A DNA stretch of 64,000 nt, from positions 37,403,246 through 37,467,245 of the forward strand of contig OV277866.1 of the NCBI GenBank assembly GCA_922989275.2. Reading direction: 5' to 3'. Of the stretch, positions 43,225 through 54,032 are shown piece by piece. Each line of letters opens with the position of its first letter. The first letter of the stretch is position 1. The translations under genes were made by a program, and so were the position numbers. The notes beneath the pieces are model-generated. The model saw only the letters and a list, made by a program, of their open reading frames with translations. It ran no database searches and was not told the origin of the DNA. This stretch comes from Gari tellinella. Lineage: Eukaryota; Mollusca; Bivalvia; Cardiida; Psammobiidae.

Positions 43225-43594
43225 GATCAGACGACGGGGACCCATCGTCTGTTAACCCTTTACCCCAAAGTCTGTTTCTAGTTTTGAAAATAGATGACTA
43301 CTTAAAGCAGGTTGAAAGTAAAGCAGAATGCGCCCTAAGGCGCATTCTGCTTTACTTTCAGCCTGCTTTCAGTTACCACATGCTAAAATTAAAATAATAT
43401 TCCTTCTGATACATATTCATGACTGTATAGATTGGAATTATTTTCTTCCGCGGAGGATTAAACGGAATGCGCTAAAAGGCGCTTCTATAAGATAAAGGGT
43501 TAAGGATCCAAACTGTTTGACAAAATTACTTTGGCATGAAAAAGCAGACAATATATTTAATTTGAAGATATTCTTGAATACAGTGAATGGGTTA
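43225..43594 (+). mobile_element. Family B remnant with family C inserted in its core
   Basis: GATTCGGATCAGACGACGGG (core left arm and centre) and GGATCCAAACTGTTTG (right arm) are separated by a complete C element with TTAA on both sides. The B right end CAGTGAATGGGTTA follows and directly abuts the next B copy. Confidence 0.72.
43252..43503 (+). mobile_element. Family C MITE nested in a core 1
   Basis: Full length, ends TTAACCCTTTACCCC and GATAAAGGGTTAA. The core-2 hairpin is perfect (GCGCCCTAAGGCGC). Confidence 0.92.
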
Positions 43595-43804
43595 GCTATT
43601 CACTGCCTTACCCCGGGTAAATTGGTTTATAGCAAATAGTTTGGATCCTAATAAGACGCCGCGTAACGCGGCGTCTGATCAGGATCCAAACTGTTTGACA
43701 CTCACATCAATATTTCTTAAGTCAGAACACATAAAAAATAACTCTTTAAAATAGAAGCAGACGACAATTGTTTAAAGCAGATGACGTCATGGCAGTGAAG
43801 GGAC
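43592..43804 (+). mobile_element. Family B MITE with core 1
   Basis: Left end CTATTCACTGCCTTACCCCG. Core GGATCCTAATAAGACGCCGC to GGATCCAAACTGTTTG. The right half contains GAAGCAGACGACAATTG and ends GACGTCATGGCAGTGAAGGG. Confidence 0.8.
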
Positions 43805-44449
43805 TAAATGGTCGCTGCTCGTAGGTTGGACTGTAAGATCACTTACAGTGTTCAATAGAAATGGCACTTTACAAAGAGGAATAAATTGAGGTCCTATTCT
43901 GACAGCCTTTGTTGTCTATTCAGACATCAATATGCATTGAGATTCGTAAATGAGAGACCTCTCTAAAAATCGATGAAATGGGATTTCATTGTTTGTCTCG
44001 TGTTTATAGTCATTCCGATACAAAAGTTCCCATTTTCGGTTTTTTGCAGCCTGAATTAGTAACATTGGCCAATGAGAGGTGTCTATTTTCCAGTTTCCTT
44101 CGCGATCAAATCAATACTAAAATGACTATATAGGTTGTCTGGAGTGCTTTGTTTTAGAGTTTTATAGACAAGAATAGTCACCGCATGTACATGTACAGTA
44201 ATGCACCATCAAACCCTTTGAAAACGGATAGTAGAGACGTCCGGGCTACGTACAGAACTAGGCATCAAACAATTTATACTTTCGTTTCAATCCTTTTCCT
44301 AAGTAGTGTTAGATTACGTTAAAATATATAATTGTAATCATAAAAATTATATGCTGCTGGAAATAAATATGTTTAAACTAAAAAGTCTCCTGACTAGAGA
44401 TGTTTAGCAGTAATTAACAAGAGACTGTGAATATAGCCCTGAACACATT
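43805..44449. other. Intergenic sequence, nothing recognised
   Basis: No exon, RNA or listed repeat family seen. Confidence 0.45.
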
Positions 44450-44935
44450 CAACCCTAGCGACGAGTATACTCGTCATTCCCAAACAGTGTACAGTGGAGA
44501 ATCTGTTATTCTTTCCCGTTTAAACGCAAACGTACGCAAACGCAAAGCACTAAAACGTAGAAAAGTACAACTTTTTGACAATTCTGATAATTTATGTTTA
44601 TCTTGGTGGCAAACAGTTTGGAGCCTGATCAGACGCCGGGTAACCCGGCGTCTGATCTGGCTCCAAACTGTTTGCACTGCAAATAATAGTTTTAGCGTAA
44701 ACGCGTTTATTGGGAAAGAATAACAGATTCTCCACTGTACCTGTGAGGATAACACTTGTCTCATGCAAACAGTGTACATCCTGATCAGAGGGCTCCTGAA
44801 GGAGCCCTCTGATCAGGGTGTACACTGTTTGTTATTTTAAAATATATGTTAATATCATCCCCAAATAGTAAAAAATGGTCTAAACTTATTTTGAAACTGG
44901 AAGTGTCCATTAAAAGTTTCAGGGATGAATGAGTT
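44450..44935. mobile_element. Core-3 element interrupted by family A
   Basis: CCCTAGCGACGAGTATACTCG on the left and TTTCAGGGATGAATGAG on the right match, in reverse, the ends of the 55630-55870 element. The core 3 (44766-44831) is a near-perfect palindrome ending GAGGGCTCCTGAAGGAGCCC at its centre. Confidence 0.65.
44492..44737 (+). mobile_element. Family A MITE nested in a core-3 element
   Basis: Inserted at the TA of CAAACAGTGTACA. Both TIRs are of the AATCTG subtype, and core 1 is perfect. Confidence 0.92.
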
Positions 44936-45157
44936 ACAACTGACAGCAGCTTCATGCTGGACAACAGTGGTGCAGAATGCTCCTAAGTGAGTTTTCTGCA
45001 TTACTGTTAGTATGTTTTAAGCATACACTTGTTTTTTAATCAAGTGTGCATCTTCTGTGAATATTTTCCATGGTGAGCAAGTATACATGTAACCAATACT
45101 TGAGGACGAGAAATTATTTCGGTTTTAAACCTTTCAATGTCAAAATCATCGTGAGCT

Positions 45158-45376
45158 TTTTACACCTTCACTGTCATATTGGCGCCTGCTTTTAATATTG
45201 TTGTCTGCAATATTGTTTCAAAGTTAGATTAAAGGTATTACATGTATGACGGGTGAAATTTCGAAACGATTATCAAACAGTTTGGACCCTGATCAGACGC
45301 CGCGTAACGCGGCGTCTGATCAGGATCCAAATTGTTTGAAAACCACATTTGCAAGTCATTGGCAGTGAAATGGTTA
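45158..45376 (+). mobile_element. Family B MITE with perfect core 1
   Basis: Left end CACCTTCACTGTCATATTGG, right end CATTGGCAGTGAAATGGTTAA. The core at 45274-45338 differs by only a couple of bases between arms. Confidence 0.82.
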
Positions 45377-45379
45377 AGA

Positions 45380-46440
45380 AACCCAAGTTCCTTTTTAGGG
45401 AGTTCGATTTCGGAGGGTTTACTGTGTTTAAGGAAAGAGTTTCACAGACTCATGCTTGATAGTGTATAAAAAATAACACTTACAGCTTATAGTGTAGATC
45501 CAGGACTTATACATGTAGCTCATTTGTGAATCAGTAAGTGTTTATAATACTTTTAGATAGTAGAACGAAAACAACTCAAAAATTTCATCAGAAATTTGAA
45601 ATGTCAATTTAAAAAATTCAAGTCAATTTTGAAACGGATTGAATAATGTAGAGCACAGCTGCGTTATATACAGAGCGCAGCTACCATTAATATATGAACA
45701 ATAACTTTTATATTAAAACATATTTAAAATTCATTTGATTCATTGCGGGATAAATCACAACTAACATTTTTATTAGCAATATCACAATATTAACGATACG
45801 CTAAAAGTGCAAGCGATTCCAACTACATTTTACACCAATAACAGACTCGGTAAGTTTGTTCAGTGAAAACATGAATCAGGGTGAAGTTAAAGCAGAAAAC
45901 TCCCGCAATAGTAGCATTCTGTTTTACTTTCATCCTACTTATAAGCACCCGCCAGCTTTACGTCGGAAACAAGCATTTTTGAGAGTGGTATGTATGAGAT
46001 AAGATATTATATGCGAAATACAACTCCTATATATCTTCTTTATTTTTAAGAACTGTTACATCAAGAAAATATTACACTCTAGTAAAATATTTACTATCTA
46101 ACCACATAATGCCTATTTTCGGCCGGTGTAAGGTAGTTTATAACAACATTTAGTTAAACAGCAATATTAAGAAAAGCATAATCAATATTATAAATGCATG
46201 CAACTTTTCAGTTTCTACATTTTATTTCATTGCGTTTGCGCTGCGTTTAAACGGGGAAATCATAACATCTTCATCGCATTTTAAATACAAAGCGTGTTAA
46301 AAACTGCAGTACAAGGAGCTTATGGAACAAAAACAGGAAATGTGACAGATTTTGCTTAATAAAAGTTTTGCTTAATAAAAGTGACTTCGTTTGTTTAATC
46401 TTTTGTTGAAATATCTCCACCCCCACAATCATATCACACT
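45380..46440. other. Intergenic AT-rich sequence
   Basis: A decayed core-2-like hairpin (AAGTTAAAGCAGAAAACTCC with TAGCATTCTGTTTTACTTTC, 45882-45943) and an isolated GCGTTTGCGCTGCGTTTAAA A-type arm (about 46225) are the only repeat traces. There is no gene. Confidence 0.5.
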
Positions 46441-46449
46441 TTACCGATA

Positions 46450-46688
46450 CAGTGGAGCAGACGGTTTTCGTTCCCAATAAGAGCGTTTACGCTTAACCTA
46501 TTATTTCAATTCCAAACAGTTTGGAGCTAAATCAGACGCCGGGTAACCCGACGTCTGATCTAGCTCCAAGCTGTTTGCCACTCAGAATAAAATAGATAGT
46601 CAGAATTGCAAAACGTTGTCATTTTCTACATTTTTCGTTTGCGTTTCGTTTGCGTTTCTACGAGAAAAAAATAACACCTTCTCCATTG
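46450..46688 (-). mobile_element. Family A' MITE
   Basis: CAGTGGAGCAGACGGTTTTC left end, ACACCTTCTCCATTG right end, TA flanks. Core 1 (GGAGCTAAATCAGACGCCGG) is well paired. Confidence 0.8.
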
Positions 46689-46954
46689 TATAATGCGTGG
46701 GTATACAAACAGTTTTGCGGACACCATTCTTTTCTAGACAAACAAAAATCTCTGTCCCTGGCCCAGCTTCGATTTATGACAAGCTAAAAGCCCAAATTTA
46801 GCATATAGAGTAAAAATCAAAGCCGCTGTTTGGCCTTTGAATGGAGGAGTATAGATTGGCTTTCAGAAATTCTATTTCACTTACGGCGATGACTGTTTTA
46901 CGATTGTCGTCTGTAAATATTGATGCTGCTGGAAGCCAATTAAGATCGACTTTG

Positions 46955-47161
46955 CTCCAAACCGGAAGTCAACCTTTTATCTTCATTCAATGCAGTCACG
47001 TGACGCGATAGCGACTTCCGCCTGCCGACCGTTATTTCATTGAAGAGTGCGAGACGCAAGAACTCGGGAGTAATAAGTTGGTATGGAGTAGGCTGTATCG
47101 ACTTAGAGGGTCAACGATTTGTGGAATTATTGTTACGTTTTTCTCAAGCGAGTTGAATAAG
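46955..47161 (+). promoter_or_regulatory. Candidate promoter and untranslated first exon
   Basis: In about 200 bp there are an ETS-type CCGGAAGT (46962), a CACGTGAC E-box (46998), raised CpG density compared with the AT-rich surroundings, and a strong donor AAG|GTGAGT at 47161/47162. No ATG-led frame of note precedes the donor. This combination is typical of a noncoding 5' exon. The downstream coding exons were not identified. Nearest neighbours are the putative gene at 58.6 kb and none in between. Confidence 0.35.
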
Positions 47162-47164
47162 GTG

Positions 47165-48010
47165 AGTGGATTTAAATTAACCGTTTTGTCTTCTCTAATT
47201 TAGTTTAATGGTGATAAACGATTGAACTAATGTATCGTTCATTTCCGGGTAAATGCTAATATGTATCTACTGTTTTAACGAGATCGGAGAGCAGCATTGA
47301 AGTGGAAGGTTTTGAAAGTTTATTAATAACCCACGTAAAGTGGTGATAGATGTTAACCCTACCCATTCACAAGAAACAAACAAAACGCAATTTCATAAGA
47401 TAAAGAAAATGTCATGGGTAACTTTTCTAAGAAAATGAGGGTTTATTCCAATCTGAATTGAAAACAAAATCGGAGCCATATCAGACGCAAGGTTACTCCG
47501 TGTTTTACCAGGCTCCAAACTGTTTGCGATGGATGAACTACAGTATGTGTTAGGAAATAAATGCGCTTTACTCTTGTAAATGCTACAAAATGAAAGTGCT
47601 ATTGCAGAGACTGGTTTAAGATTAAAGTAATTACAGCGGAGAAGACTTTAGTTAATCTTTCAAAATTAACTCTTTCAACACAATGTACCTGTTTAAAATA
47701 TACTCATTTCATTTGCAAACAGGGTAGACCCAGATCAGAGGCTCATATGGGAACTTTCTGAACAAGGTCTACACATTTTGAACACTATTTATTTAACTAC
47801 ACAGATGTCCTTGTAGAATGGTTTTTGTTTTGATAACTAAAACGATCCGCAAAGGAATCAACACGATTTACTAAGTGTTGAAAGAGTTAAAACTATTGTT
47901 TCCATAGTAAACATATTTAGAGCTAGATCAGACTCCAAACTGTATGCAACTAAGATAATAATGAATCGGCACACTTAATTTTAAAGTTGCATTAGACACT
48001 GTTATATGAA
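47165..48010. other. Probable intron or intergenic sequence with decayed cores
   Basis: Weak core-1 traces (GGAGCCATATCAGACGCAAG at 47472) and a core-3 trace (AAACAGGGTAGACCCAGATC at 47717). TTACAGCGGAGAAGACTTTA at 47631 is a decayed A' end. No exon was found. Confidence 0.45.
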
Positions 48011-48221
48011 CAGGTAAACCTCTCTATTTCGACCACGAAACTGAAGGCTAATTTGATCGTATAAAATAAGGTTATAGCTTAAAGTAAGGTGGCAGTAAAA
48101 CAGAAAGCTCCTTAAGGACCTTTTGTTTTACGGTCACATTGCTTTAAGCTGTCTACTGTCGTAAACAACTACAAATGTAAACATTAACACAATTAAGTGG
48201 TCGTAGTAGAGAGGTTTTACA
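48011..48221. mobile_element. Family E MITE, decayed
   Basis: Ends CAGGTAAACCTCTCTATTTC and GTAGTAGAGAGGTTTTAC. Central hairpin TTAAAGTAAGGTGGCAGTAA against TTTTACGGTCACATTGCTTT. Relative of 28111-28316. Confidence 0.7.
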
Positions 48222-48906
48222 TGTTTTGCATTTTCAGTTTAGTTTTAACTGGAAGAGAATAACGTTTACCCACTACCATACTCCATGTAGTTTGTGTACA
48301 TGTAACAGAAAAGAAACTGCAATAAAATGCAGTTAAGTTCCGCTATTACGATTACTCAGACTCATTAAGGCGCATAGAACTGCTTTACATACAGCCTGTT
48401 GTTAGAGTAATAACAATATTGAAATATGTCAAACACGTACATTGTACTATTCATGATGTTTAAAGACATGTAGGAAATTAAAGCAGAGTTATTGTAAAAG
48501 ATAGAAAGCTCTCACAATAGATTTCAGGTTTTCTTTAATCATTTTCTAAGCTGCCATCGTTCGGTAAAAACCAAAAACACTTTATTAAAATGTTCACTTT
48601 TCATTTTACTCTATGTAATGATCAAGCTTGATATCAAATTAAAAACAAGAAACTGAAAGAGGCAAAGCATCAATATTTATTGATATGTACTTGTTTATGT
48701 CCAATAGTTATAGTAACTAAAATACAACAAGTACTATTATATAATTGTTTGATAATCTATTATAAATACGTCAACGTATATCGTTTACACCAAACTAACA
48801 TACACATAAAAATGGAACCATATAGAAACTACGTCCTTTCACGTGGTGCACTAATAGGGTCATATTTGGTTCCTTAACATTTTTATGATTATATTTATTG
48901 TGTGGT
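48222..48906. other. Intergenic AT-rich sequence
   Basis: Traces of core-2 words (GGCGCATAGAACTGCTTTAC near 48370) only. Short open frames here show no recognisable protein. Confidence 0.4.
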
Positions 48907-49091
48907 TTTACAGCTTCACCGCTTATTGCCGTCTGATTGAATATTGTTGTCTGCAATATCGATTCAAAGTTAGATTCAATGCAGTATAACTGACGTAAAT
49001 TCAAAACAAGTGACAATCAGTTTTGATCCTTATCAGGATCAAAACTATTTGCAGATGCGCCTTATGAAGTCATTAACAGTGAAAGGGTTAA
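48907..49091 (+). mobile_element. Family B MITE with shortened core
   Basis: Left GCTTCACCGCTTATTGCCGT, right AACAGTGAAAGGGTTAA. The core retains only the outer arms (CAGTTTTGATCCTTATCAGG), having lost the GACGCC stem and centre. Confidence 0.72.
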
Positions 49092-49303
49092 GGCATTTAA
49101 CGTCTTAAAACAATTTGAAATCTAAGCAGAAATCTCCTTTTGCTGAACACATATTTCTGTTTGGCTTTCATTTTGATTTAAACCACCGTGTGTCTTTAAC
49201 ACAATCGTTAATTCGTCATTTGTGTGACGTTCGTACAAGAATAATACTGTAACGGATTTTAGCAAAGACATTGGAAGAACTTTTAGTAAGTAAATATTAT
49301 ATT

Positions 49304-49559
49304 CAGGGCTGCCATAAGTTGACATGAAAAATCCTAAGATTTCCAAATTTGCATTTTTCAAGTGCAATTTTACGAATCGTACCATTACCCAATAGCCTTT
49401 TTCTTGTTTTGTTGACATGCGACTACTTAAAGCAGGCTGTAAGTAAAGTAGAATGCGCCTTATGGCGCATTCTGCTTTACTTTCAGCCTGCTTTAAGCTA
49501 CCATGTACTGGGATAAAAATCCAGAGATTTAGGAAAAATCCGAAGAAATGGCAGCCCTG
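49304..49559. mobile_element. Family M MITE carrying core 2
   Basis: TIRs CAGGGCTGCCAT and ATGGCAGCCCTG with AAAAATCCTAAGATTTCC and its complement subterminal. Inside is a normal core-2 hairpin (TTAAAGCAGGCTGTAAGTAA and complement). It serves as the empty-site reference for the O insertion in the second M copy. Confidence 0.85.
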
Positions 49560-49639
49560 TATATTTGATTATCGTATTAATCCTTTTTACATCCAGTGTC
49601 ACGTTTCTACGTCATTTACAAACAGTGAACCTGTTTGTG

Positions 49640-49715
49640 CCTTATACAAACATTGTAGACCCTGATCAGAGGGCTCCAGAAGGAGCCCTCTGATCTGGGT
49701 ATACACTGTTTGTTC
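49640..49715. repeat. Core-3 hairpin
   Basis: ACAAACATTGTAGACCCTGA to GGGTATACACTGTTTG, with perfect inner stem GAGGGCTCC-AGAA-GGAGCCCTC. Outer element limits are uncertain. Confidence 0.75.
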
Positions 49716-49815
49716 ATTTTGCAATTAATTGCAGTAAACGACCCGAAATTGTCAAAAATTGGTTCGACTCAATTAGATACACTGTATTTGGAATTTCCAC
49801 TTGAAAATTCAGGGT

Positions 49816-50484
49816 AAAATGTGATAATGCATTGGTAGACATAAAGACATGCCAACAAAAGAAGAGAGGAAGCAAATAACATTTACACCCTGTAATTTAT
49901 CACGTATTCTTCAAAACTGTCGTTAGCTTGACTTTCTTGCCAAATAAACAGACGTGTGACTTAGTCACTGTTCAGATCCTAATCACACACTGATTAAATT
50001 GGCGTCTGGTCTAGATCCAGAATATTGGCAAATACATGTACCAATCAGACAGAATATGTAGAATTATTGTACAAAATGTTCAAACAATACAATATAACAG
50101 TACCTTCCCGTGTTCATTACTTACATGGAAAAGTGTTAACGCGCTTGCTGCTGTTTCATTGCATGCTTATAAACTTTCGTCTGATAAAATTTTATAGAAT
50201 TATTTTTTCACGGAGAAATAAAAGAAATGAGTGTCAAACAGTTTGAATCCTGATTAGAATTCGTGCTACGCGGTCTGGTCTGGGACCCCAAACTCTTTGC
50301 CAATGCGAATAAAGAAACGCTAAAAACACTGTAGGTGTTAAGCATTCGACATTTTAGTGCGTTTAAAACTCAAAACCCAAATTAGTTAACTTTTGATTTC
50401 CAAGCAACCCAAATAGAATGAATTAGATTTTCTGCATCTGAGAACACGAACATTGGATAACATATGCTCAAACAGCTGTTGTTA
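49816..50484. other. Intergenic sequence with weak core-1 traces
   Basis: Fragments such as AGTTTGAATCCTGATTAGAA (50237) and GGGACCCCAAACTCTTTGCC belong to a decayed core. No gene. Confidence 0.4.
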
Positions 50485-50485
50485 T

Positions 50486-50787
50486 TGCAAACAGTTTGGA
50501 GCTCGGTCAGACATTGACGACTCGACGTCTGATTAGACTCTAAGCTGTTTAACTCTTTACATGATAGCCTGTTTCTAATGTTTAAGGCATATCACTAAAG
50601 GCAGGTTGAAAGTAAAGCAGAATGCGCCTTCAGGCGCATTCTGTTTTACTTTCAACCTGCTTTAAACTATAATCTGCTGGAACATAGAAAATATGTCTTG
50701 GTGTACATGTTCATGACTAAATGATTGGAACTGTTTTCTTAAGTGGAGGAACAAATGCAATGCACTATTGAGCGTTTCTTCAAATGG
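50486..50787 (+). mobile_element. Core 1 with family C inserted at its end
   Basis: A decayed core (GCAAACAGTTTGGAGCTCGG to AGACTCTAAGCTG) runs into TTAACTCTTTACATGATAGC, the start of a C element (50549 to about 50787) with a good core-2 hairpin (GCGCCTTCAGGCGC). The right TTAA is lost. Confidence 0.68.
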
Positions 50788-50966
50788 AAATATATTACAT
50801 GTACAACATATTTCGAAATATTTTATGAATTGTGTTTGCGTTTTGTTTCATTTAACACGTTGGAATCTTGTGATATATAGGCATCTTTTCCTGTTCAGAT
50901 GGCTCTTATAGGAACATGATAAGGACATGCACTGTTTTTAATTTCGCAAAATATTTCAATTAACTA

Positions 50967-51277
50967 CAATACTCCTTCCCTACATCGACTTTCCGAACAA
51001 CGACTCCCTCCTTAAAACGTCGCTTGCAACTGTTTCAAAGACAAGTATGTTTAATGCGTTCATGGCTGCAGTATCTGATGTTTTTCTTTAAAAAAAATAA
51101 TGAACATTTTGAAGTAATGAAGAGTGACAAACAGTCTGAATCCAGATCAGACGCCGCATTGGTTTCAAGTTGTTTGCAATCGTAAGTCAATTACCATCCC
51201 TATAACAACTCCCTCCAAAAACCACACACAATATTTGTCTCACATCATAGGTGTCATTGTATAGAGGGGGCGATTTA
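50967..51277 (+). mobile_element. Family D MITE, decayed
   Basis: Left CAATACTCCTTCCCTACATC, middle CAAACAGTCTGAATCCAGAT with the centre and right core arm partly missing, right CATTGTATAGAGGGGGCGA. Confidence 0.68.
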
Positions 51278-51785
51278 CCCTAAAAAGTAAAATATGGTCT
51301 AGACTTCACGTGAAACTGGAACTGTCCATTTAAAGTTACACATCCCCGATAAAACAGAAGTTGTGGTATTATGTGTAAAATGACACTCGTATCTCTATTC
51401 ACCAAGCTAATAGTGATATGCTGATGTTCCTGGAACTTGAGTATTATAGCAGTTATATGAACACATCAAACCATCACATATAATAACATTTGAATTAGTT
51501 CTTGAATATATTAATGTATCTGACCCATTATGTATTGTAAACATTACACACATGTGCATTACAGACAATGACGATATTTTGATCTAAAAGAATACTTGTT
51601 TTCTATGATTGAGACTCGTGTTTACTTTAATCGAATTAAACAATAGCAGCTGCATGTGCTTTACCCAAAACATCGCTTTTTTGGAGATCTCTTGTAGTCA
51701 ATTTATTTTTCAAGTATACTGTAGATCAAAATGTTTCAATTTGTATTTCTGTCAGTTTGTTAGGGTTTATAATTCCTAACAGTTA

Positions 51786-52030
51786 CAGTGGAGAACATGT
51801 TATTCTTTCCCGTTTAAACGCAAACGTACGCAAACGCAAAGCACTAAACGTAGAAAAGTACAACTTTTGGACAATTCTGATATTTCATGTTTATCTTGGT
51901 GGCAAACAGTTTGGAGCCTGATCAGACGCCGTGTTACCCGGCGTCTGATCTGGCTCCAAACTGTTTGCACTGCAAATAATAGTTTTAGCGTAAACGCGTT
52001 TATTGGGAAAGAATAACAGATTCTCCACTG
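51786..52030 (+). mobile_element. Family A MITE, full length
   Basis: Left TIR GAGAACATGTT against right TIR AACAGATTCTCC (two mismatches). TA flanks. Core centre GCCGTGTTACCCGGC. Confidence 0.9.
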
Positions 52031-52179
52031 TAATCTAATAATATCTCTATTTTTTTATACTGATTGTCTACAAGGTGTTATAGACAGTTGAAAAAATAAA
52101 GAAACCCGCAAATAAAACGACACTCGTATTTTTATTCTTTTTCCCTTTAATTGTATTCAGTGCTAAGCCATATATAGTA

Positions 52180-52197
52180 CAGTGGAGAATCTGTTAT
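52180..52197 (+). repeat. Solo family A terminal repeat
   Basis: TA|CAGTGGAGAATCTGTTAT stands alone with no arm, core or partner end. It is a deletion remnant or an abortive end. Confidence 0.7.
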
Positions 52198-52664
52198 AAG
52201 AGAGGTTTCGATTTCTTACTTGTACGTGTACGTATATATATACCTGTAGCTTGCTTTTTGTGCAGAATACCATCGTGACGTAATCAAGGTATGCGCACCT
52301 ATCTTTTGATTTACAAGTTGATAACGTGTGGCATACAGTCTACCCGTTAGGGTAAAACGTGTAAGTTCATCATCATTTTATTCCTATTATTTATATAGCT
52401 CATGTAAATGTTATTTAATAGAATTTTGGTACAAACGCCTATCTTCATTTTGTATGTATTTAGTTTTTCAGAGATTTGAGTTTAAAGAGTGAAATATCGG
52501 ATTAGGTGACACGGTTACACGCTATAATCCACAGCCAAAAAAGTCGCTTGAAACGACTGACAAAACTTGATACATGTATCAGCCTTTCAAATGATACATA
52601 ATCCTTCCCTGAGTACTAAAACAATAGAAAATATGTGCATGTATGTGTGTTCAATGTGCGTGCA

Positions 52665-52977
52665 ATGTGCATGCGTCTGTCTTTATCTGCCTTTGTATGT
52701 ATGTCTATCTCTCTTTGTCTCTCTCTTTAACTCTGTGTCTCTGTCTGTCTGTCTCCGATTGCGCATGTCTATGGGTCTGCCTATCTGTCCGATCTGTCAC
52801 TTAGTCTCTCTTTCCCTCTCTCTCTCTCTTTATCTCTATGTCTCGCCTTTTCCCTAACTGCTGTCTCTCCCTCTCTCTGTTTATCTGTCTCCTTGTGTGT
52901 CTCTCTGTTTCCTTCTCTTTCTCTTTGTCCCTGTATGTCTATTACTCTCTCTCTCTCTTTCTCTCTCTCTCTCTTAT
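52665..52977 (+). repeat. TC-rich microsatellite
   Basis: TCTG/TCTC-type polypyrimidine, like the 28.9-39.5 kb arrays but short. It is followed by (TA)n into the palindrome. Confidence 0.85.
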
Positions 52978-52982
52978 ATATA

Positions 52983-53146
52983 TATATATAATTGTAAAGG
53001 TAAAAATGACTAAACACACCTTCTATTTTTTCTTTTTTATTACCATACGCGTTTCGCCTCTCGGCTCATCAGCGAAACGCGTATGGTAATAAAAAAGAAA
53101 AAATAGAAGGTGTGTTTAGTCATTTTTACCTTTACAATTATATATA
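52983..53146. repeat. Perfect palindrome with 75-bp arms and 14-nt loop
   Basis: Arms 52983-53057 and 53072-53146 are fully complementary by inspection (left arm begins TATATATAATTGTAAAGG, ends ACGCGTTTCGC). The loop is CTCTCGGCTCATCA. Complete identity implies a very recent origin or continuing correction. The loop and inner arms form a hammerhead-like core on the minus strand. Confidence 0.93.
53041..53086 (-). ncRNA. Hammerhead-ribozyme-like core
   Basis: Minus strand: CTGATGA (53072-53066), stem II GCC-GAGA-GGC (53065-53056), GAAA (53055-53052), then CGCGTA, whose GTA fits the NUH cleavage triplet. These are all the conserved hammerhead blocks in the right order and spacing. Sequence after the site (TGGTAATAAAAAAG) can pair with CTTTTTTATTACCA upstream of CTGATGA as stem I, leaving an 11-nt bulge. 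The flanking palindrome offers a competing fold that buries GAAA, so activity is uncertain. Such short-stem-III hammerheads are known from Penelope-like elements and retrozymes. Confidence 0.5.
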
Positions 53147-53222
53147 CTTTTGCCGGTCCGGCATTTGCCGGGATATTTTACATTTTCCGTATATATATAT
53201 ATAGATATATATATATAGTATA

Positions 53223-53256
53223 GCGCCTGATGAATTATAGTGAAACGCGTCGCGCA
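53223..53256 (+). ncRNA. Second hammerhead-like motif, weak stem II
   Basis: Plus strand: GCGC, CTGATGA (53227-53233), ATTATAGT, GAAA (53242-53245), CGCGTC with GTC as NUH, GCGC. The two GCGC segments form stem I exactly where expected. Stem II (ATT/AGT) is nearly absent, so it is probably inactive. It lies 77 bp beyond the palindrome and is followed by AAGAAATAAATTTGTG. Confidence 0.42.
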
Positions 53257-53513
53257 TTGTTTGAAGAAATAAATTTGTGTTTTTAAAGCCTATATTACAT
53301 CATCTCTAATTTGAGAACAGATTTTTTTCTATATAGATCTACTATAGATCTTTATAGATCGATACCTAATCTAACGCTATACATCTATTAAAGCTGACTT
53401 ATTTTATAGAAAAAGGCATCATCCCGTAAAAATTGTTCTTTTCAACGCAACGCTTGATGTTCTCAAGCTGTTGAGAGAGGTGTTAGCACAAAAACCCCAT
53501 CAAAAACAAAAAA

Positions 53514-53753
53514 CGCTGGGAAAGTATCGCCGACGCAATAAGAGATGAAACGCAAAGATAATACATTAAAATGCAGAAAATTACATATTTTGAAATTTAT
53601 AACAAATTAATTTCATCTGAGATAAACAATGTTGGAAGCGTATTCAGATGCCGGGTTACCCGGCGTGTGATATGGCTCCAAACTGTTTGCAGGGGAAATA
53701 CTAGTTTTAGCGTATACGCGTTTATTTGGAAAGAATGACGTTTCTCCACTATA
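53514..53753 (+). mobile_element. Family A' MITE, decayed
   Basis: It has ATGAAACGCAAAGATAATAC, a core with GATGCCGGGTTACCCGGCGT, the right arm GCGTATACGCGTTTATTTGG and the end GACGTTTCTCCACTA. The left TIR is decayed. Confidence 0.65.
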
Positions 53754-53867
53754 GGCTACATCAAGGATTAATATAACACAGTAAACTAAGACCTACATCA
53801 TGCATGATTGTACAAGTTGTCCAATTTGGAAACACGATTTAGAAAATACGTGTAAACATAATATGTA

Positions 53868-53957
53868 CAGTGAAGAAAACGTTATTCTTTCTCGTTTAAA
53901 CGCAAACGAAACGTAAAACGCTTTTATTGGGGAATAATCACGTTTTCATCACACGTA
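53868..53957 (+). mobile_element. Core-less, very short family A element
   Basis: CAGTGAAGAAAACGTTATTC, then TTTAAACGCAAACG, then directly CGCTTTTATTGGGGAATAAT and CGTTTTCATCAC. About 90 bp with no core, an almost pure foldback of the two ends. Confidence 0.65.
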
Positions 53958-54032
53958 CACGTTCACGTAAATGAAATCGAAACCCTCTTTACAAATCTTT
54001 TAGTCGTGAACGGGAACTTGTGGTCACACGTA

